Positions 26,513-34,933 of a stretch of 64,000 nt of DNA are shown piece after piece. A model generated the notes under the pieces. It ran no database searches, was not told where the DNA came from, and saw only the letters and a list, made by a program, of their open reading frames with translations. Within the stretch, counting starts at the first letter, position 1. Each line of letters begins with the position of its first letter. The translations under genes were made by a program, and so were the position numbers. Source of the stretch: an uncultured Clostridia bacterium (GTDB lineage Bacteria > Bacillota > Clostridia > Christensenellales > Borkfalkiaceae); NCBI GenBank assembly GCA_944376295.1, contig CALWCE010000009.1:1-64000 (forward strand). Direction: 5' to 3'.

Positions 26513-26620
26513 AAGAGATCCGCATGGAGGGTGTCGGTAAGGATATTGATCGGCCTCAACGTGCCGATCGCGCGGAAATCAGGCGAAATATCGATGAAAA
26601 TCAAATTTATCATAAAAGAA

Positions 26621-26673
26621 AAACCCCACATATTGTGGTTATACTTGCAATACAACTACAATATATGGGGTTT
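26621..26673 (-). terminator. Long hairpin terminator after tRNA-Thr
   Basis: A stem of about 24 bp with several G-T pairs joins 26650-26673 and 26621-26645 around a TGCA loop. The T run follows on the minus strand. It begins 1-2 bases after the encoded CCA. Confidence 0.8.
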
Positions 26674-26674
26674 A

Positions 26675-26750
26675 TGGAGCTACTGGCCGGACTTGAACCG
26701 GCGACCTGCTGATTACGAATCAGCTGCTCTACCGACTGAGCCACAGTAGC
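26675..26750 (-). tRNA. tRNA-Thr (anticodon CGT)
   Basis: The 76-nt gene folds as a standard cloverleaf. The acceptor stem is GCTACTG/CAGTAGC, the D arm is GCTC/GAGC, and the anticodon stem GCTGA/TCAGC carries the loop TTCGTAA, giving anticodon CGT for ACG codons. The T arm is GCCGG-TTCAAGT-CCGGC. The discriminator is T and the 3' CCA is encoded. A promoter and a long terminator flank it, so it is transcribed alone. Confidence 0.95.
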
Positions 26751-26775
26751 ATGCCGCGCTTCACAACGCTTAACT

Positions 26776-26804
26776 ATTATACGAAAAGCGCGCGCAAAAA
26801 GCAA
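26776..26804 (-). promoter_or_regulatory. Promoter of tRNA-Thr
   Basis: TTGCTT (26804-26799), a 17-bp spacer and TATAAT (26781-26776), about 25 bp before the mature 5' end. Confidence 0.75.
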
Positions 26805-26822
26805 GCGTTTTTCGCCGTGAAT

Positions 26823-27725
26823 TTATACTTTTTTTCCGCGCGGCACGAATAGTTTTACATTGCCCCGTTCCGCCGTCACCTCGATGTTCCCTTTCACGCC
26901 CTCTTCGCCGTCAAAATCCCAGGTAACGTCCTGCTCCGTCTCGATCAGGATGCGTTTTCCGCTCATCACCGCAATATCTTTTTTCTTCACCCTGCAGCCG
27001 AAGAGGAAGAGGGAGGCGAGCGAAAAGTACTTGGTGAGTTTCTGGAAAAGATTTGGCTTTGTCGCCTGACGGATGACGACGACTTCGAGCTTGCCGTCCT
27101 TCATGCTCGCATTGCGGTTGATGCGCCAGCCCGCGACCGAACGCCCGTTGAGCACGAACACGAGCACGGCGGAAGTCTGCATTTCTTTCCCGTCGCAGAC
27201 GATCTTCAAAGGAAAAACGCGGAAATCAAGTTCGTGCAAAATGGCTTCCACAGCATAAGCCGCCGCCCCCATCACGCGTTTCAGTGGCTGGGGCGTATTG
27301 TAAGTGGCGCTCGTGAGAGCCCCTGCCGCGACGATATACATGGCGCGCCGCTCCCCCACCCTCATGCAGTCGAGCTTTTCCGCTCTCCCTTCGAGGATGA
27401 CGCCGAGCGCCCCCTTGACGCTCCTCGGGATGCCGAGCGAGCGCGCGACGTCGTTGACCGTACCCGTCGGCAGATAGCCGAGCGGCGTCCCGCTCCCCTC
27501 TGCCGCCTGCAACACGTCGTTGAAGGTGCCGTCTCCGCCCGAAAAAAGGACGGCGTCGTATGCGGAGAGCCCCGCTTTTACGCGTGCGGTCAGCTCTTCG
27601 GGGCTTGTCGTCTTTACGGCATCCACCTGCGAATAGACGCTTTTCAGGCGCCTTTTGATGTAGGGCAGCTTTTTCCCGGCTTTGCCGCGTCCGCTCCCTT
27701 CGTGATAGAGAAAGAGACACCGCAT
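26823..27725 (-). CDS. Diacylglycerol/lipid kinase (YegS/DagK family)
   Basis: This 300-residue kinase has the DAGK catalytic core. LYHEGSGRGKAGKKL opens the fold, FSGGDGTFNDVLQ is the GGDGT nucleotide loop, and YLPTGTVNDVARSLGIP follows. The C-terminal lobe contains LNGRSVAGWRINRNASMKDGKLEVVV. By family it phosphorylates diacylglycerol for phospholipid recycling. The ATG at 27725 begins MRCLFLYHEG only one base after the stop of the U32 gene (TGAAATG), so translation is coupled. It is the last gene of a run that starts with RNase J. Confidence 0.92.
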   Translation of the reverse strand: MRCLFLYHEGSGRGKAGKKLPYIKRRLKSVYSQVDAVKTTSPEELTARVKAGLSAYDAVLFSGGDGTFNDVLQAAEGSGTPLGYLPTGTVNDVARSLGIPRSVKGALGVILEGRAEKLDCMRVGERRAMYIVAAGALTSATYNTPQPLKRVMGAAAYAVEAILHELDFRVFPLKIVCDGKEMQTSAVLVFVLNGRSVAGWRINRNASMKDGKLEVVVIRQATKPNLFQKLTKYFSLASLFLFGCRVKKKDIAVMSGKRILIETEQDVTWDFDGEEGVKGNIEVTAERGNVKLFVPRGKKV

Positions 27726-27726
27726 T

Positions 27727-28968
27727 TCAGCGTCTCCTGCGCAGGATATCGCCCTCGTGCAGCGCGTAAAGGCAGTCAAAGGAGACGATCTCCTGCACGC
27801 GTTTTGCGTCCGCACAGGGGGCGCCCGTGCTGTCCTTCATATGGGTGACGGTGATCTCTTTCCCGAATGCATCCGAAGGAGACAGGATCTCGAGGACGTC
27901 GCCTTCATAGAAGCGCGTGCGCATTTCGGCATATAGGCGGCCGCAGCGTCCGGCGCCATCTCCGGAGCCGCTTTCGGAGCCGTTTTCGGGGCTTTCATAG
28001 CCCCTGACGACAGCGATAAACTCGCACGTTCCCTTGGTCTGCGAGTTGTCGTAGGAGACCGTCTTACCGTTCTCGCCCAGCATATAGGCGGTCGTGTAGT
28101 CGCGGTGGGCGGCGCAGGAGAGCTCCTCCTGCAGCGCTTGAAGATCGCCTCCGTCCAGGATGCGGCGGTACGCATTGACGACGGTCGCCAGGTAATATTC
28201 GCTTTTCATGCGCCCCTCGATCTTGAAGGAACACACGCCCGCTTTTTCGAGCTCGCTCAAATGCGCGCTCATGTTGAGGTCCTTGCTGTTGAGAAAGTAA
28301 GTCCCCTTTTCGTCCTCCTGCACTTCCGTCCATCCGTCGTTTGTGCACTCCTGCGTCCGTATCTCATAGCGATAGCGGCACGCCTGCACGCATGCCCCGC
28401 GGTTGGAGGAGCGGCCGTCGAGATAGTCGGAAAGCAGGCATCTGCCGCTGTAAGAGATGCACATTGCCCCGTGCACGAAGGCTTCGAGCTCGAGGTCGGG
28501 GTTTTCTTCATGGATCTTTGCGATCTCTTCTAAGGAGAGTTCGCGCGCAAGCACCACGCGGCTCGCACCGAGCTCCTTCCACATGGCAGCAGACTGACTG
28601 TTCGTCGTATTTGCCTGCGTGGAGATATGGATGGGAAGGGAGGGCGCCGCCTCTCTGCACGCGCGGAAGACGCCGAGATCGGAGACGAGCACGGCGTCCG
28701 CCCCGATGCGCTCCAATGTGCGGAAGTATCCGGGAAGCTGTGCGAAGTCCGCGTTGCGGGCGAAGATATTGACGGCGACATACACCTTTTTGCCGCGCGC
28801 GTGGGCGAAAGCGATGCCCTCCGCAAGCTCTTCGTCGGTGAAATTATCGGCAAAGGTGCGCAGGGAAAAGTTCTTGCCGCCCACATAGACGGCGTCCGCC
28901 CCGTAGTAGAATGCAAGTTTTAATTTGTTGAGATTGCCCGCGGGGGCAAGCAGTTCGCATCTTGTCAT
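27727..28968 (-). CDS. Peptidase U32-family protein (TrhP/YhbU-like)
   Basis: This 413-residue protein has the U32 signature EAFVHGAMCISYSGRCLLS, with a nearby cysteine set (NRGACVQACR) as in enzymes that hydroxylate tRNA or rRNA bases using an iron-sulfur cluster. It begins ELLAPAGNLNKLKLAFYYGADAVYVGG, typical of the family. The Bacillus and E. coli homologues make 5-hydroxyuridine in tRNA with prephenate as donor; the same role is inferred here. A low-complexity Glu/Ser/Gly stretch (ESPENGSESGSGDGAGRCG) interrupts the C-terminal part. It follows the P-loop kinase by one base. Confidence 0.9.
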   Translation of the reverse strand: MTRCELLAPAGNLNKLKLAFYYGADAVYVGGKNFSLRTFADNFTDEELAEGIAFAHARGKKVYVAVNIFARNADFAQLPGYFRTLERIGADAVLVSDLGVFRACREAAPSLPIHISTQANTTNSQSAAMWKELGASRVVLARELSLEEIAKIHEENPDLELEAFVHGAMCISYSGRCLLSDYLDGRSSNRGACVQACRYRYEIRTQECTNDGWTEVQEDEKGTYFLNSKDLNMSAHLSELEKAGVCSFKIEGRMKSEYYLATVVNAYRRILDGGDLQALQEELSCAAHRDYTTAYMLGENGKTVSYDNSQTKGTCEFIAVVRGYESPENGSESGSGDGAGRCGRLYAEMRTRFYEGDVLEILSPSDAFGKEITVTHMKDSTGAPCADAKRVQEIVSFDCLYALHEGDILRRRR

Positions 28969-28969
28969 G

Positions 28970-29485
28970 TCAGTCCTCCCGATGGGTCGAAATATACTCT
29001 TTGACGATCTCGGCGAGCTCGTCGGGCGTCTTTTCGTCCGTGATCAGTTTGAGGCCGCCGAAATCGGCTTTGTAATCGGGCAGATAGGAAAGCGCACGGG
29101 TTAAGCCCTCCTGCGTGCGGAGCCCCGCTGCGATGTCCTTTGCAAAGCGCTTCGTAAGCGCCTCTTCCGAGGCGGTCAAGGTCACGAAGAGGCACTTCCC
29201 CCGTTCCGTCATCTTGGAAAGAACGGCGTCCCGGATCTCACGTTTGTTCATCACCCAGGAAAAGAGCACAAGATCGACGTCGGGACTTTTCAGATAGCCG
29301 TCGAGAAGATAGGCGATATTATGAAGGACGAGCGCTTTACTTTCCTTCGTGACGCGGAAGGGATGCACCCGATAGCACCAATCTCCGTCGAGATAGGCGC
29401 AGCGGTCGAACTTTTGCTGCAAAAGGGCCGCGACGGTGCTTTTACCCACGCCCATCGGCCCGTTGAGAAAGACAAGCGGCTTCAC
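28970..29485 (-). CDS. P-loop nucleotide kinase-like protein
   Basis: This 171-residue protein starts with VFLNGPMGVGKST, a Walker A loop. A lid/base-binding region (YLDGDWCYRVHPFRVTKES) and a helical C-terminus follow. It resembles shikimate/AAA-type small kinases acting on small molecules, but no specific family could be named. The start is GTG at 29485, overlapping the TGA of the O-methyltransferase by four bases (GTGA). It is coupled to the U32 gene downstream. The substrate is unknown. Confidence 0.75.
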   Translation of the reverse strand: MKPLVFLNGPMGVGKSTVAALLQQKFDRCAYLDGDWCYRVHPFRVTKESKALVLHNIAYLLDGYLKSPDVDLVLFSWVMNKREIRDAVLSKMTERGKCLFVTLTASEEALTKRFAKDIAAGLRTQEGLTRALSYLPDYKADFGGLKLITDEKTPDELAEIVKEYISTHRED

Positions 29486-30078
29486 GTTTTTTTCACGCTC
29501 ACGGCGAGGCCTTCGCCGATGGACAGTACCTCCGTTTCAAAATCGGGATCGCTTTTTAAAAGTTCGAGGTATTCCCGGATATGCTCCACGAGCATTTTTC
29601 GTTTGTGCGGCACGGGAACGGAACCGTCCACCCAGCCGAAGAGCAGCACGTCGTCCGAAAGCAGCACGCCGCCCTTCTTCAAAAGTCGTTTGCAGTCGGA
29701 AAAATAGCGGCGGTACTGCACTTTGGGTCCGTCGAGGAAGATGAGATCGTACTCTCCTTGTAGAAGCGGCAATATCTCCCCCGCATCCCCTTCGCGGAGC
29801 ACGGCGCGCGCCTCAACGCCGAAGCGGCGGAAATTTTCGCGCGCTTTGCTTGCCCGCTCCGCGTCGCGTTCGATGGCGGTGAGCCGGGCTTTGGGCTCCG
29901 TCAAAAGCATCGCGCAGGAAGTGAGCCCTTCCGCCGCCCCGATCTCAAGGATGCGTTCGGGCGCCCTCTCACGCACGGCGGAAAGGAGATAAGAAAACGT
30001 TTCGTCGGGCGCGGTGGGATCGCGCCCCTTTTTTGCCTCCTCACGGAGAGCGTATAATTGTTCAAAGAGTTCGTCCAT
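29482..30078 (-). CDS. O-methyltransferase family 3
   Basis: This protein of about 198 residues has the class I SAM-binding core: ILEIGAAEGLTSCAML (motif I), LTAIERDAERA (acidic loop), and DLIFFLDGPKVQY-like DLIFLDGPKVQYRRYF. GGVLLSDDVLLFG follows, as in catechol-type bacterial O-methyltransferases, some of which act as TrmR on wobble uridine. TrmR-type hydroxyuridine methylation would fit the adjacent U32 gene. The start is uncertain: ATG at 30078 is used because the ATG at 30096 lies inside a hairpin. Neither has a good ribosome site. Confidence 0.82.
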   Translation of the reverse strand: MDELFEQLYALREEAKKGRDPTAPDETFSYLLSAVRERAPERILEIGAAEGLTSCAMLLTEPKARLTAIERDAERASKARENFRRFGVEARAVLREGDAGEILPLLQGEYDLIFLDGPKVQYRRYFSDCKRLLKKGGVLLSDDVLLFGWVDGSVPVPHKRKMLVEHIREYLELLKSDPDFETEVLSIGEGLAVSVKKT

Positions 30079-30084
30079 AGCAAG

Positions 30085-30110
30085 AGACCGCGGCATGCGC
30101 GGTCTTTTTT
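30085..30110 (+). terminator. Hairpin with plus-strand T tract between RNase J and O-methyltransferase genes
   Basis: AGACCGCG (30085-30092) pairs with CGCGGTCT (30098-30105) and is followed on the plus strand by T6. All genes here run on the minus strand, where the hairpin is not followed by a T run. It therefore looks like a terminator for an antisense transcript, or an inter-cistronic processing element. Confidence 0.55.
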
Positions 30111-30111
30111 C

Positions 30112-32148
30112 TTACAGCTCCTGCACGATGGGAAGGATCATGGGAGACTGCTTGGTCTTCTTGAAGAGATGGTTCTTGACGGCGCGCTTCAAAGCCGCCG
30201 CAATGTCGGAAGACGCCGTCTGCGCGTTGACGCTGTCAAGCGTCTTTTCGACGATATTTTTAAGCTCCCGCATGGCGTTCTGTTCGTCCTGGAAGACGAT
30301 GCCGCGGCATTCGACGTCGGGATCGCCCAGAACGACGCCGTTTGAGAGCACGACGGAGACGACCACGAGCCCTTCTTCGGACATCCTGAGGCGGTCTTTG
30401 AGCACTTCGCTCTTGCCGTAGTCCTCAAAACCCTCGCCGTCGATGAGCCGCGCGCCCGCAGGGAAGCTCTCCCCCTGGCGCAGGCTATCGTCCGTCACTT
30501 CGACGCAGTTGCCGATATCGGGGATAAAGATGCGCGAAGAATTCATGCCGAGCTCTTCCGCAAGCAGGGCGTGCCGCTTTAAGTGGCGGTACTCGCCGTG
30601 CACGGGGATGAAGAACTTGGGATCCAAGAGCGTGTGCAGGATCTTGTGCTCTTCCTGGCAGGCGTGACCCGAGACGTGGATCTTTTCGAGGCTCTCATAC
30701 ACGACTTTGGCGCCCTTCTTGTAGAGGTTGTTGATGACGCTGTAGATCATGCGCTCGTTGCCCGGGATGGGACTTGCCGAGATGATGATCGTATCGTTGG
30801 AGCCGATGGTCACCTTATTGAATTCGCCCGCCGCCATGCGCGTGAGCGCGCTCATGGGCTCGCCCTGCGAACCCGTAGAGATGATGACGATCTCGCGGTC
30901 GAAATAATTCTTGGTCTTTTCGACGTCGACGATGACGCCTTCGGGGATGGTCATCTCCCCGATCTTGAGGGCGGCTTCCACGACGTTGAACATACTGCGC
31001 CCCGAGAACGCCACCTTGCGGCGGAACTTGACGGCAATGTCGATGATCTGCTGCAGACGGTGGACGTTGGAAGCAAACGTCGCGATGATGATGCGGCGGT
31101 CGGCGTTCTCCGCAAAGAGATGTTCGAGCGTCGTTCCCACCACCTTTTCGCTCATCGTGTAGCCGGGGCGTTCGATGTTGGTCGACTCCCCGAGATAAAG
31201 GAGCACGCCCTTCTTGCCGTACTCCGCGATCTCCGCAAGGTCGATGGGCCTGCCCGCAACGGGCGTTAAGTCGATCTTGAAGTCGCCGCTGTGGAAGATG
31301 ATGCCGTACGGCGTTTCCACGGCGAGCGCCATTGCCCCCGCGATGGAATGATTGACGTTGACGAAGTTGACGGTGAAGCACCCCGCCTTGATGCGGTCGT
31401 GGGGCGCGACGGTCTGTTCGACGACGTTATTGAGGCGGTGTTCGCGGAGCTTGTTGTCGACGAGCGCTAATGTCAGCTTGGAGCCGTACACGGGCGTCGA
31501 AGGATCGAGCTCCTTCATGAGATAAGGCACGCCGCCGATGTGGTCTTCATGCCCGTGCGTGAGGAAGACGCCGCGGATCTTGTTCTTATTCTGGACGAGA
31601 TAAGTGATATCGGGGAAGACGAGGTCGATGCCCGGCATCTCTTCGGTCGGGAAGATGATGCCCGCGTCGATGACGATGATGTCGTTCCCGTACTCGATGG
31701 CGGTCATGTTCTTGCCGATCTCGCCGACGCCGCCGAAGAAGAGCACTTTGACGGGCTTTTTCTTTCTGCCGCGCTGTCCCTTCTCCTTCTGAGGGGGCTT
31801 TTCTTTTGCGTTCTGTTTGGCAGCGGGAACAGCCTGTGCCTTTTCGCCGCGCTTTTTGGGCTGCTGTTTTACGGGCTGTTTTACGGACTGCTCTTTTGCA
31901 GGCTGTTTCCCCTCTTCTTTGTTTTCGGGGAGCTTGGTCCCCTTTCCCTTTGCACGGGAGCGGCGTTTGGGCTTGAGCCCCGCCTCTTCCATCGCCTCTT
32001 TGCCGAAGAGTTTTGCGTCCTGCTTTTCTTCGCTCTTTGCGGCGGCCCCCGCATTCTTTTTTGCCTGTTCGCGGTTATACGCCTCGATGCCGTTCAAAAT
32101 GGCAAGTTCGATGGCGCTCCGTCCTTCTTGTTTCTTGTCTTTCTCCAA
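30112..32148 (-). CDS. Ribonuclease J with long basic N-terminal extension, TTG start
   Basis: The beta-CASP metallo-beta-lactamase core begins KVLFFGGVGEIGKNMTAIEYG near residue 134. It has the zinc motif HGHEDHIGG and later SGDFKID and SGHACQEEHKILH. RNase J degrades and processes mRNA from the 5' end and internally. Ahead of the core is a disordered extension of about 130 residues rich in Lys, Ala, Gln and Glu, including several PKK/KQP repeats. The TTG at 32148 follows AAAGGAG at 7 bases and is preferred over upstream frames. The total of 678 residues exceeds the usual 550-560. Confidence 0.93.
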   Translation of the reverse strand: MEKDKKQEGRSAIELAILNGIEAYNREQAKKNAGAAAKSEEKQDAKLFGKEAMEEAGLKPKRRSRAKGKGTKLPENKEEGKQPAKEQSVKQPVKQQPKKRGEKAQAVPAAKQNAKEKPPQKEKGQRGRKKKPVKVLFFGGVGEIGKNMTAIEYGNDIIVIDAGIIFPTEEMPGIDLVFPDITYLVQNKNKIRGVFLTHGHEDHIGGVPYLMKELDPSTPVYGSKLTLALVDNKLREHRLNNVVEQTVAPHDRIKAGCFTVNFVNVNHSIAGAMALAVETPYGIIFHSGDFKIDLTPVAGRPIDLAEIAEYGKKGVLLYLGESTNIERPGYTMSEKVVGTTLEHLFAENADRRIIIATFASNVHRLQQIIDIAVKFRRKVAFSGRSMFNVVEAALKIGEMTIPEGVIVDVEKTKNYFDREIVIISTGSQGEPMSALTRMAAGEFNKVTIGSNDTIIISASPIPGNERMIYSVINNLYKKGAKVVYESLEKIHVSGHACQEEHKILHTLLDPKFFIPVHGEYRHLKRHALLAEELGMNSSRIFIPDIGNCVEVTDDSLRQGESFPAGARLIDGEGFEDYGKSEVLKDRLRMSEEGLVVVSVVLSNGVVLGDPDVECRGIVFQDEQNAMRELKNIVEKTLDSVNAQTASSDIAAALKRAVKNHLFKKTKQSPMILPIVQEL

Positions 32149-32306
32149 AAATGGCTCCTTTGCCCTCGGGCACGACAAAGAAGAGAGAAAAGAGTTTTCC
32201 TTTCCCTGTTTTGTGCCCGCACGGACGAATTTATCTTGTTTTTTATCTTTTCACGCTCGGCGTGAAGCATTCCGAAGATCGGCGCGCAAAGCGCATACCT
32301 TTCTTT

Positions 32307-32335
32307 ATTTTACACGAAAAACGCATAAAAGTAAA
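32307..32335 (-). promoter_or_regulatory. Promoter and long structured leader of RNase J
   Basis: TTTACT (32335-32330), a 17-bp spacer and TAAAAT (32312-32307). The leader of about 150 nt (32149-32300) contains two clear stems: TTCACGC/GCGTGAA near 32252-32271, and a long-range GGGCAC/GTGCCC pair joining 32209-32216 to 32167-32174 just before the ribosome site. The rest of the 32149-32425 gap shows no gene. Confidence 0.55.
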
Positions 32336-32425
32336 TATCTTTTCCCCACATTTTACGCGGAATTTGCGATTTTGCCCATATTTTGCGGCATCAGGCAGGA
32401 ACCCCGAAAAAATGTCGTCAAATGC

Positions 32426-32454
32426 TTGCCAAACAGGGCGGGAAGGTCTATAAT
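32426..32454 (+). promoter_or_regulatory. Promoter of serC-serA
   Basis: TTGCCA (32426-32431), a 17-bp spacer and TATAAT (32449-32454), 80 bp before the serC ATG. Confidence 0.8.
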
Positions 32455-32533
32455 AGAATTTAGTAACTTATACGCGGGAAACGCCTGTTTTATACGGTTT
32501 CTGCGAATAATTTTATAATTCAGGGAGGTCATT

Positions 32534-33607
32534 ATGAGAGCTTATAACTTTTCCGCAGGCCCTTCCGCACTGCCCCTCGAAGTGCTTGAGGAAGCGCAGA
32601 AGGAGTTTTTGGATTTCGCGGGCACGGGGATGTCCGTCACGGAGATCTCGCACCGCAACAAGAAGTTCGAAGAGATCGTCAACGAAGGGAGCGCGCTTTT
32701 GCGCGAACTTCTGAATATCCCCGACGACTATGCGGTCATCTTCGTGCAGGGCGGCGCGAGCCAACAGTTCGCAGCCGTTCCCCTCAACCTCATGCACAAG
32801 GGGAAGGCGGACTATGTCGTCACGGGCAATTTCGCGAAGAAAGCTTTCCAGGAAGGCAAAATTTACGGGGACGCCGCATGCGTCGCTTCCTCCGAGGATA
32901 AGACGTACACCTATATCCCCGACGTGAAGGCGATCCCCTTCCGCGAAGACACCGACTATGTGCACATCTGCGCAAACAACACCATCTTCGGCACGCGCTA
33001 TGTGGAGTTCCCCGAAACGAAAGCGCCCCTCGTCGCCGATATGTCTTCCGATATCCTCTCCCGTGAGATCGACGTCAAAAAGTTCGGCGTCATCTATGCG
33101 GGCGCACAGAAGAACCTCGCCCCCGCGGGCGTGACGCTCGTCATCGCAAAGCGCGATCTCATCCAAGATCCCCTTCCCATCTGCCCCACCATGCTCAAGT
33201 GGAAGGTGCAGGACGAGAACAACAGCCTCTACAACACCCCTCCCTGCTTTTCCATCTATATGGCGACGCTCGTGCTTCGCCGTCTGAAAAAGCTCGGCGG
33301 CATCAAAGCCATCAATGAGGTCAACGAATATAAGGCGGGGCTTTTATACGACTTCATCGACAACTCCTCCTTCTATTCCAACCATGTGGAGAAGAAGTAC
33401 CGCTCCATCATGAACGTGCCCTTCGTTACTCCCGACAAAGACCTCGACGCCGCCTTCATTAAAGGCGCTTCGGAGCACGGGCTCGTCTCGCTCAAGGGTC
33501 ACAGGCTGGTGGGCGGCATGCGCGCCTCCATCTACAACGCGATGCCCGTCGAAGGCGTCAAGGCGCTCATCGAGTACATGAAGCAGTTTGAGGAGGAAAA
33601 CAAATGA
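32534..33607 (+). CDS. serC: Phosphoserine aminotransferase
   Basis: This 357-residue PLP enzyme converts 3-phosphohydroxypyruvate to phosphoserine. It begins YNFSAGPSALPLEVLEEAQ, the SerC opening. It has VQGGASQQFAAVPLNL for phosphate binding and the PLP lysine in YAGAQKNLAPAGVTLVI. It ends with the expected RASIYNAMPVEGVKALIEYM. The ATG follows GGGAGG. The serA ATG overlaps its stop by four bases. No serB phosphatase is nearby. Confidence 0.97.
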   Translation: MRAYNFSAGPSALPLEVLEEAQKEFLDFAGTGMSVTEISHRNKKFEEIVNEGSALLRELLNIPDDYAVIFVQGGASQQFAAVPLNLMHKGKADYVVTGNFAKKAFQEGKIYGDAACVASSEDKTYTYIPDVKAIPFREDTDYVHICANNTIFGTRYVEFPETKAPLVADMSSDILSREIDVKKFGVIYAGAQKNLAPAGVTLVIAKRDLIQDPLPICPTMLKWKVQDENNSLYNTPPCFSIYMATLVLRRLKKLGGIKAINEVNEYKAGLLYDFIDNSSFYSNHVEKKYRSIMNVPFVTPDKDLDAAFIKGASEHGLVSLKGHRLVGGMRASIYNAMPVEGVKALIEYMKQFEEENK

Positions 33608-34755
33608 AGATCTTAAAGCTCAATTCCATCAGCCCCATCGCCGACGAGACCTTCCGCGGCTATGAGTATTCCGACAGCGTCGAAAACCCCGAAGGCATCA
33701 TCCTTCGCTCCTTCGCGATGCACGACTATCCCCTCGGCGAAGATCTGCTCGCCGTGGCGCGCGCGGGCGCAGGCGTCAACAACATCCCCATCGAGAAATG
33801 CACCGAACAGGGCATCGTCGTCTTCAATACGCCCGGCGCCAACGCCAATGCGGTGAAGGAGCTCGTCCTCTGCGAGCTCTTCCTCGGCGGCAGAAAGGTC
33901 GTCGACGGCGCCAACTGGGTGCAGTCGCTCAAAGGACAGGAGGGCGTAGGAAAGCTCGTCGAGAAGGGAAAAGGCAAGTTTGCGGGGCAGGAAGTGCTCG
34001 GAAAGACTTTGGGCGTCATCGGTCTCGGCGCGATCGGCGCGATGGTCGCCAATGCCGCGATCGACCTCGGCATGTCCGTCATGGGCTACGACCCCTACAT
34101 CTCCGTCAAGAACGCCTGGCTCATCAATAACCGCGTCAAGTTCACTTCGGAGCTTTCCGCGATCTTTGCAAACTGCGACTACATCACGCTGCACGTTCCC
34201 CTCACGCCCGCGACGAAGGGCATGATCGGAAAAGACGCCATCGCTGCCTGCAAGGACGGCGTCGTCATCATCAACAACGCGCGCGGCGATCTCGTCGATT
34301 CGGACGCCATGATCGAAGCCGTTGCAAGCGGCAAAGTCTCCCGCTACATCACCGACTTCCCCGATGAGAAGCTTTTGGGCCGCGAGAATATCCTCTGCGT
34401 GCCCCACCTCGGCGCCAGCACGCCCGAAGCGGAAGACAACTGCGCCTATATGGCAGCCAAGCAGCTCACCGATTATCTTGAAAACGGCAATATCACCAAC
34501 AGCGTCAACTATCCCGCCGTTTCCATGCCGAGAACGAGCGTCTCCCGCGTGTGCGTGCATCACAAGAACGTCAAAGAGATCTTGTCCAAGATCCTTGCGA
34601 TCGTCTCCTCCCAGGGCGTCAATATCGCCCACATGCAGGATCAGAGCCGCGGCGAGTACGCTTATCTCGTCCTCGATCTCGACGATACGTTGAGCCCCGA
34701 AGCGGTCGAACTCATCCGCCGCGTTTCGGGCGTCATCCGCGTGAGAGTTTTATAA
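33604..34755 (+). CDS. serA: D-3-phosphoglycerate dehydrogenase, ACT-domain form
   Basis: This 383-residue enzyme oxidises 3-phosphoglycerate, the first step of serine synthesis. The NAD loop is LGVIGLGAIGAMVANAAIDLG, with GxGxxG. The catalytic region has NNARGDLVDSDA and the histidine in VPHLGASTPEAED. A C-terminal ACT domain (about residues 315-383, RVCVHHKNVKEILSKILAIV) suggests serine feedback control. The intervening large domain of longer SerA forms is absent. It is translationally coupled to serC, and a stem-loop follows at 34785. Confidence 0.95.
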   Translation: MKILKLNSISPIADETFRGYEYSDSVENPEGIILRSFAMHDYPLGEDLLAVARAGAGVNNIPIEKCTEQGIVVFNTPGANANAVKELVLCELFLGGRKVVDGANWVQSLKGQEGVGKLVEKGKGKFAGQEVLGKTLGVIGLGAIGAMVANAAIDLGMSVMGYDPYISVKNAWLINNRVKFTSELSAIFANCDYITLHVPLTPATKGMIGKDAIAACKDGVVIINNARGDLVDSDAMIEAVASGKVSRYITDFPDEKLLGRENILCVPHLGASTPEAEDNCAYMAAKQLTDYLENGNITNSVNYPAVSMPRTSVSRVCVHHKNVKEILSKILAIVSSQGVNIAHMQDQSRGEYAYLVLDLDDTLSPEAVELIRRVSGVIRVRVL

Positions 34756-34784
34756 GAGCAAAAAGCGCCTGATAAAAAACGATC

Positions 34785-34816
34785 AAACGGCATCGGGCTT
34801 TGACCTGATGCCGTTT
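34785..34816 (+). terminator. Terminator after serA
   Basis: AAACGGCATCGGG (34785-34797) pairs with CCTGATGCCGTTT (34804-34816). The T tract is short. A second stem at about 34831-34860 with a minus-strand T run probably ends the convergent tlyA operon. Confidence 0.7.
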
Positions 34817-34933
34817 GTGTGATATAAGCAAAAACAAGCACGGATCTACCCATGCCTGCTTCGGGAAACCGTTCTGTTTGCCGCCGTCCTATGCAGGAAG
34901 GCGGTTTTTCACGGTAAGAATTTTGCGCCGACC

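Noticed and set aside
26524..26712. Open frame ending MELLAGLEPATC over the tRNA
   Set aside because: This is the well-known spurious reading of the opposite strand of a tRNA gene; the cloverleaf explains the sequence.
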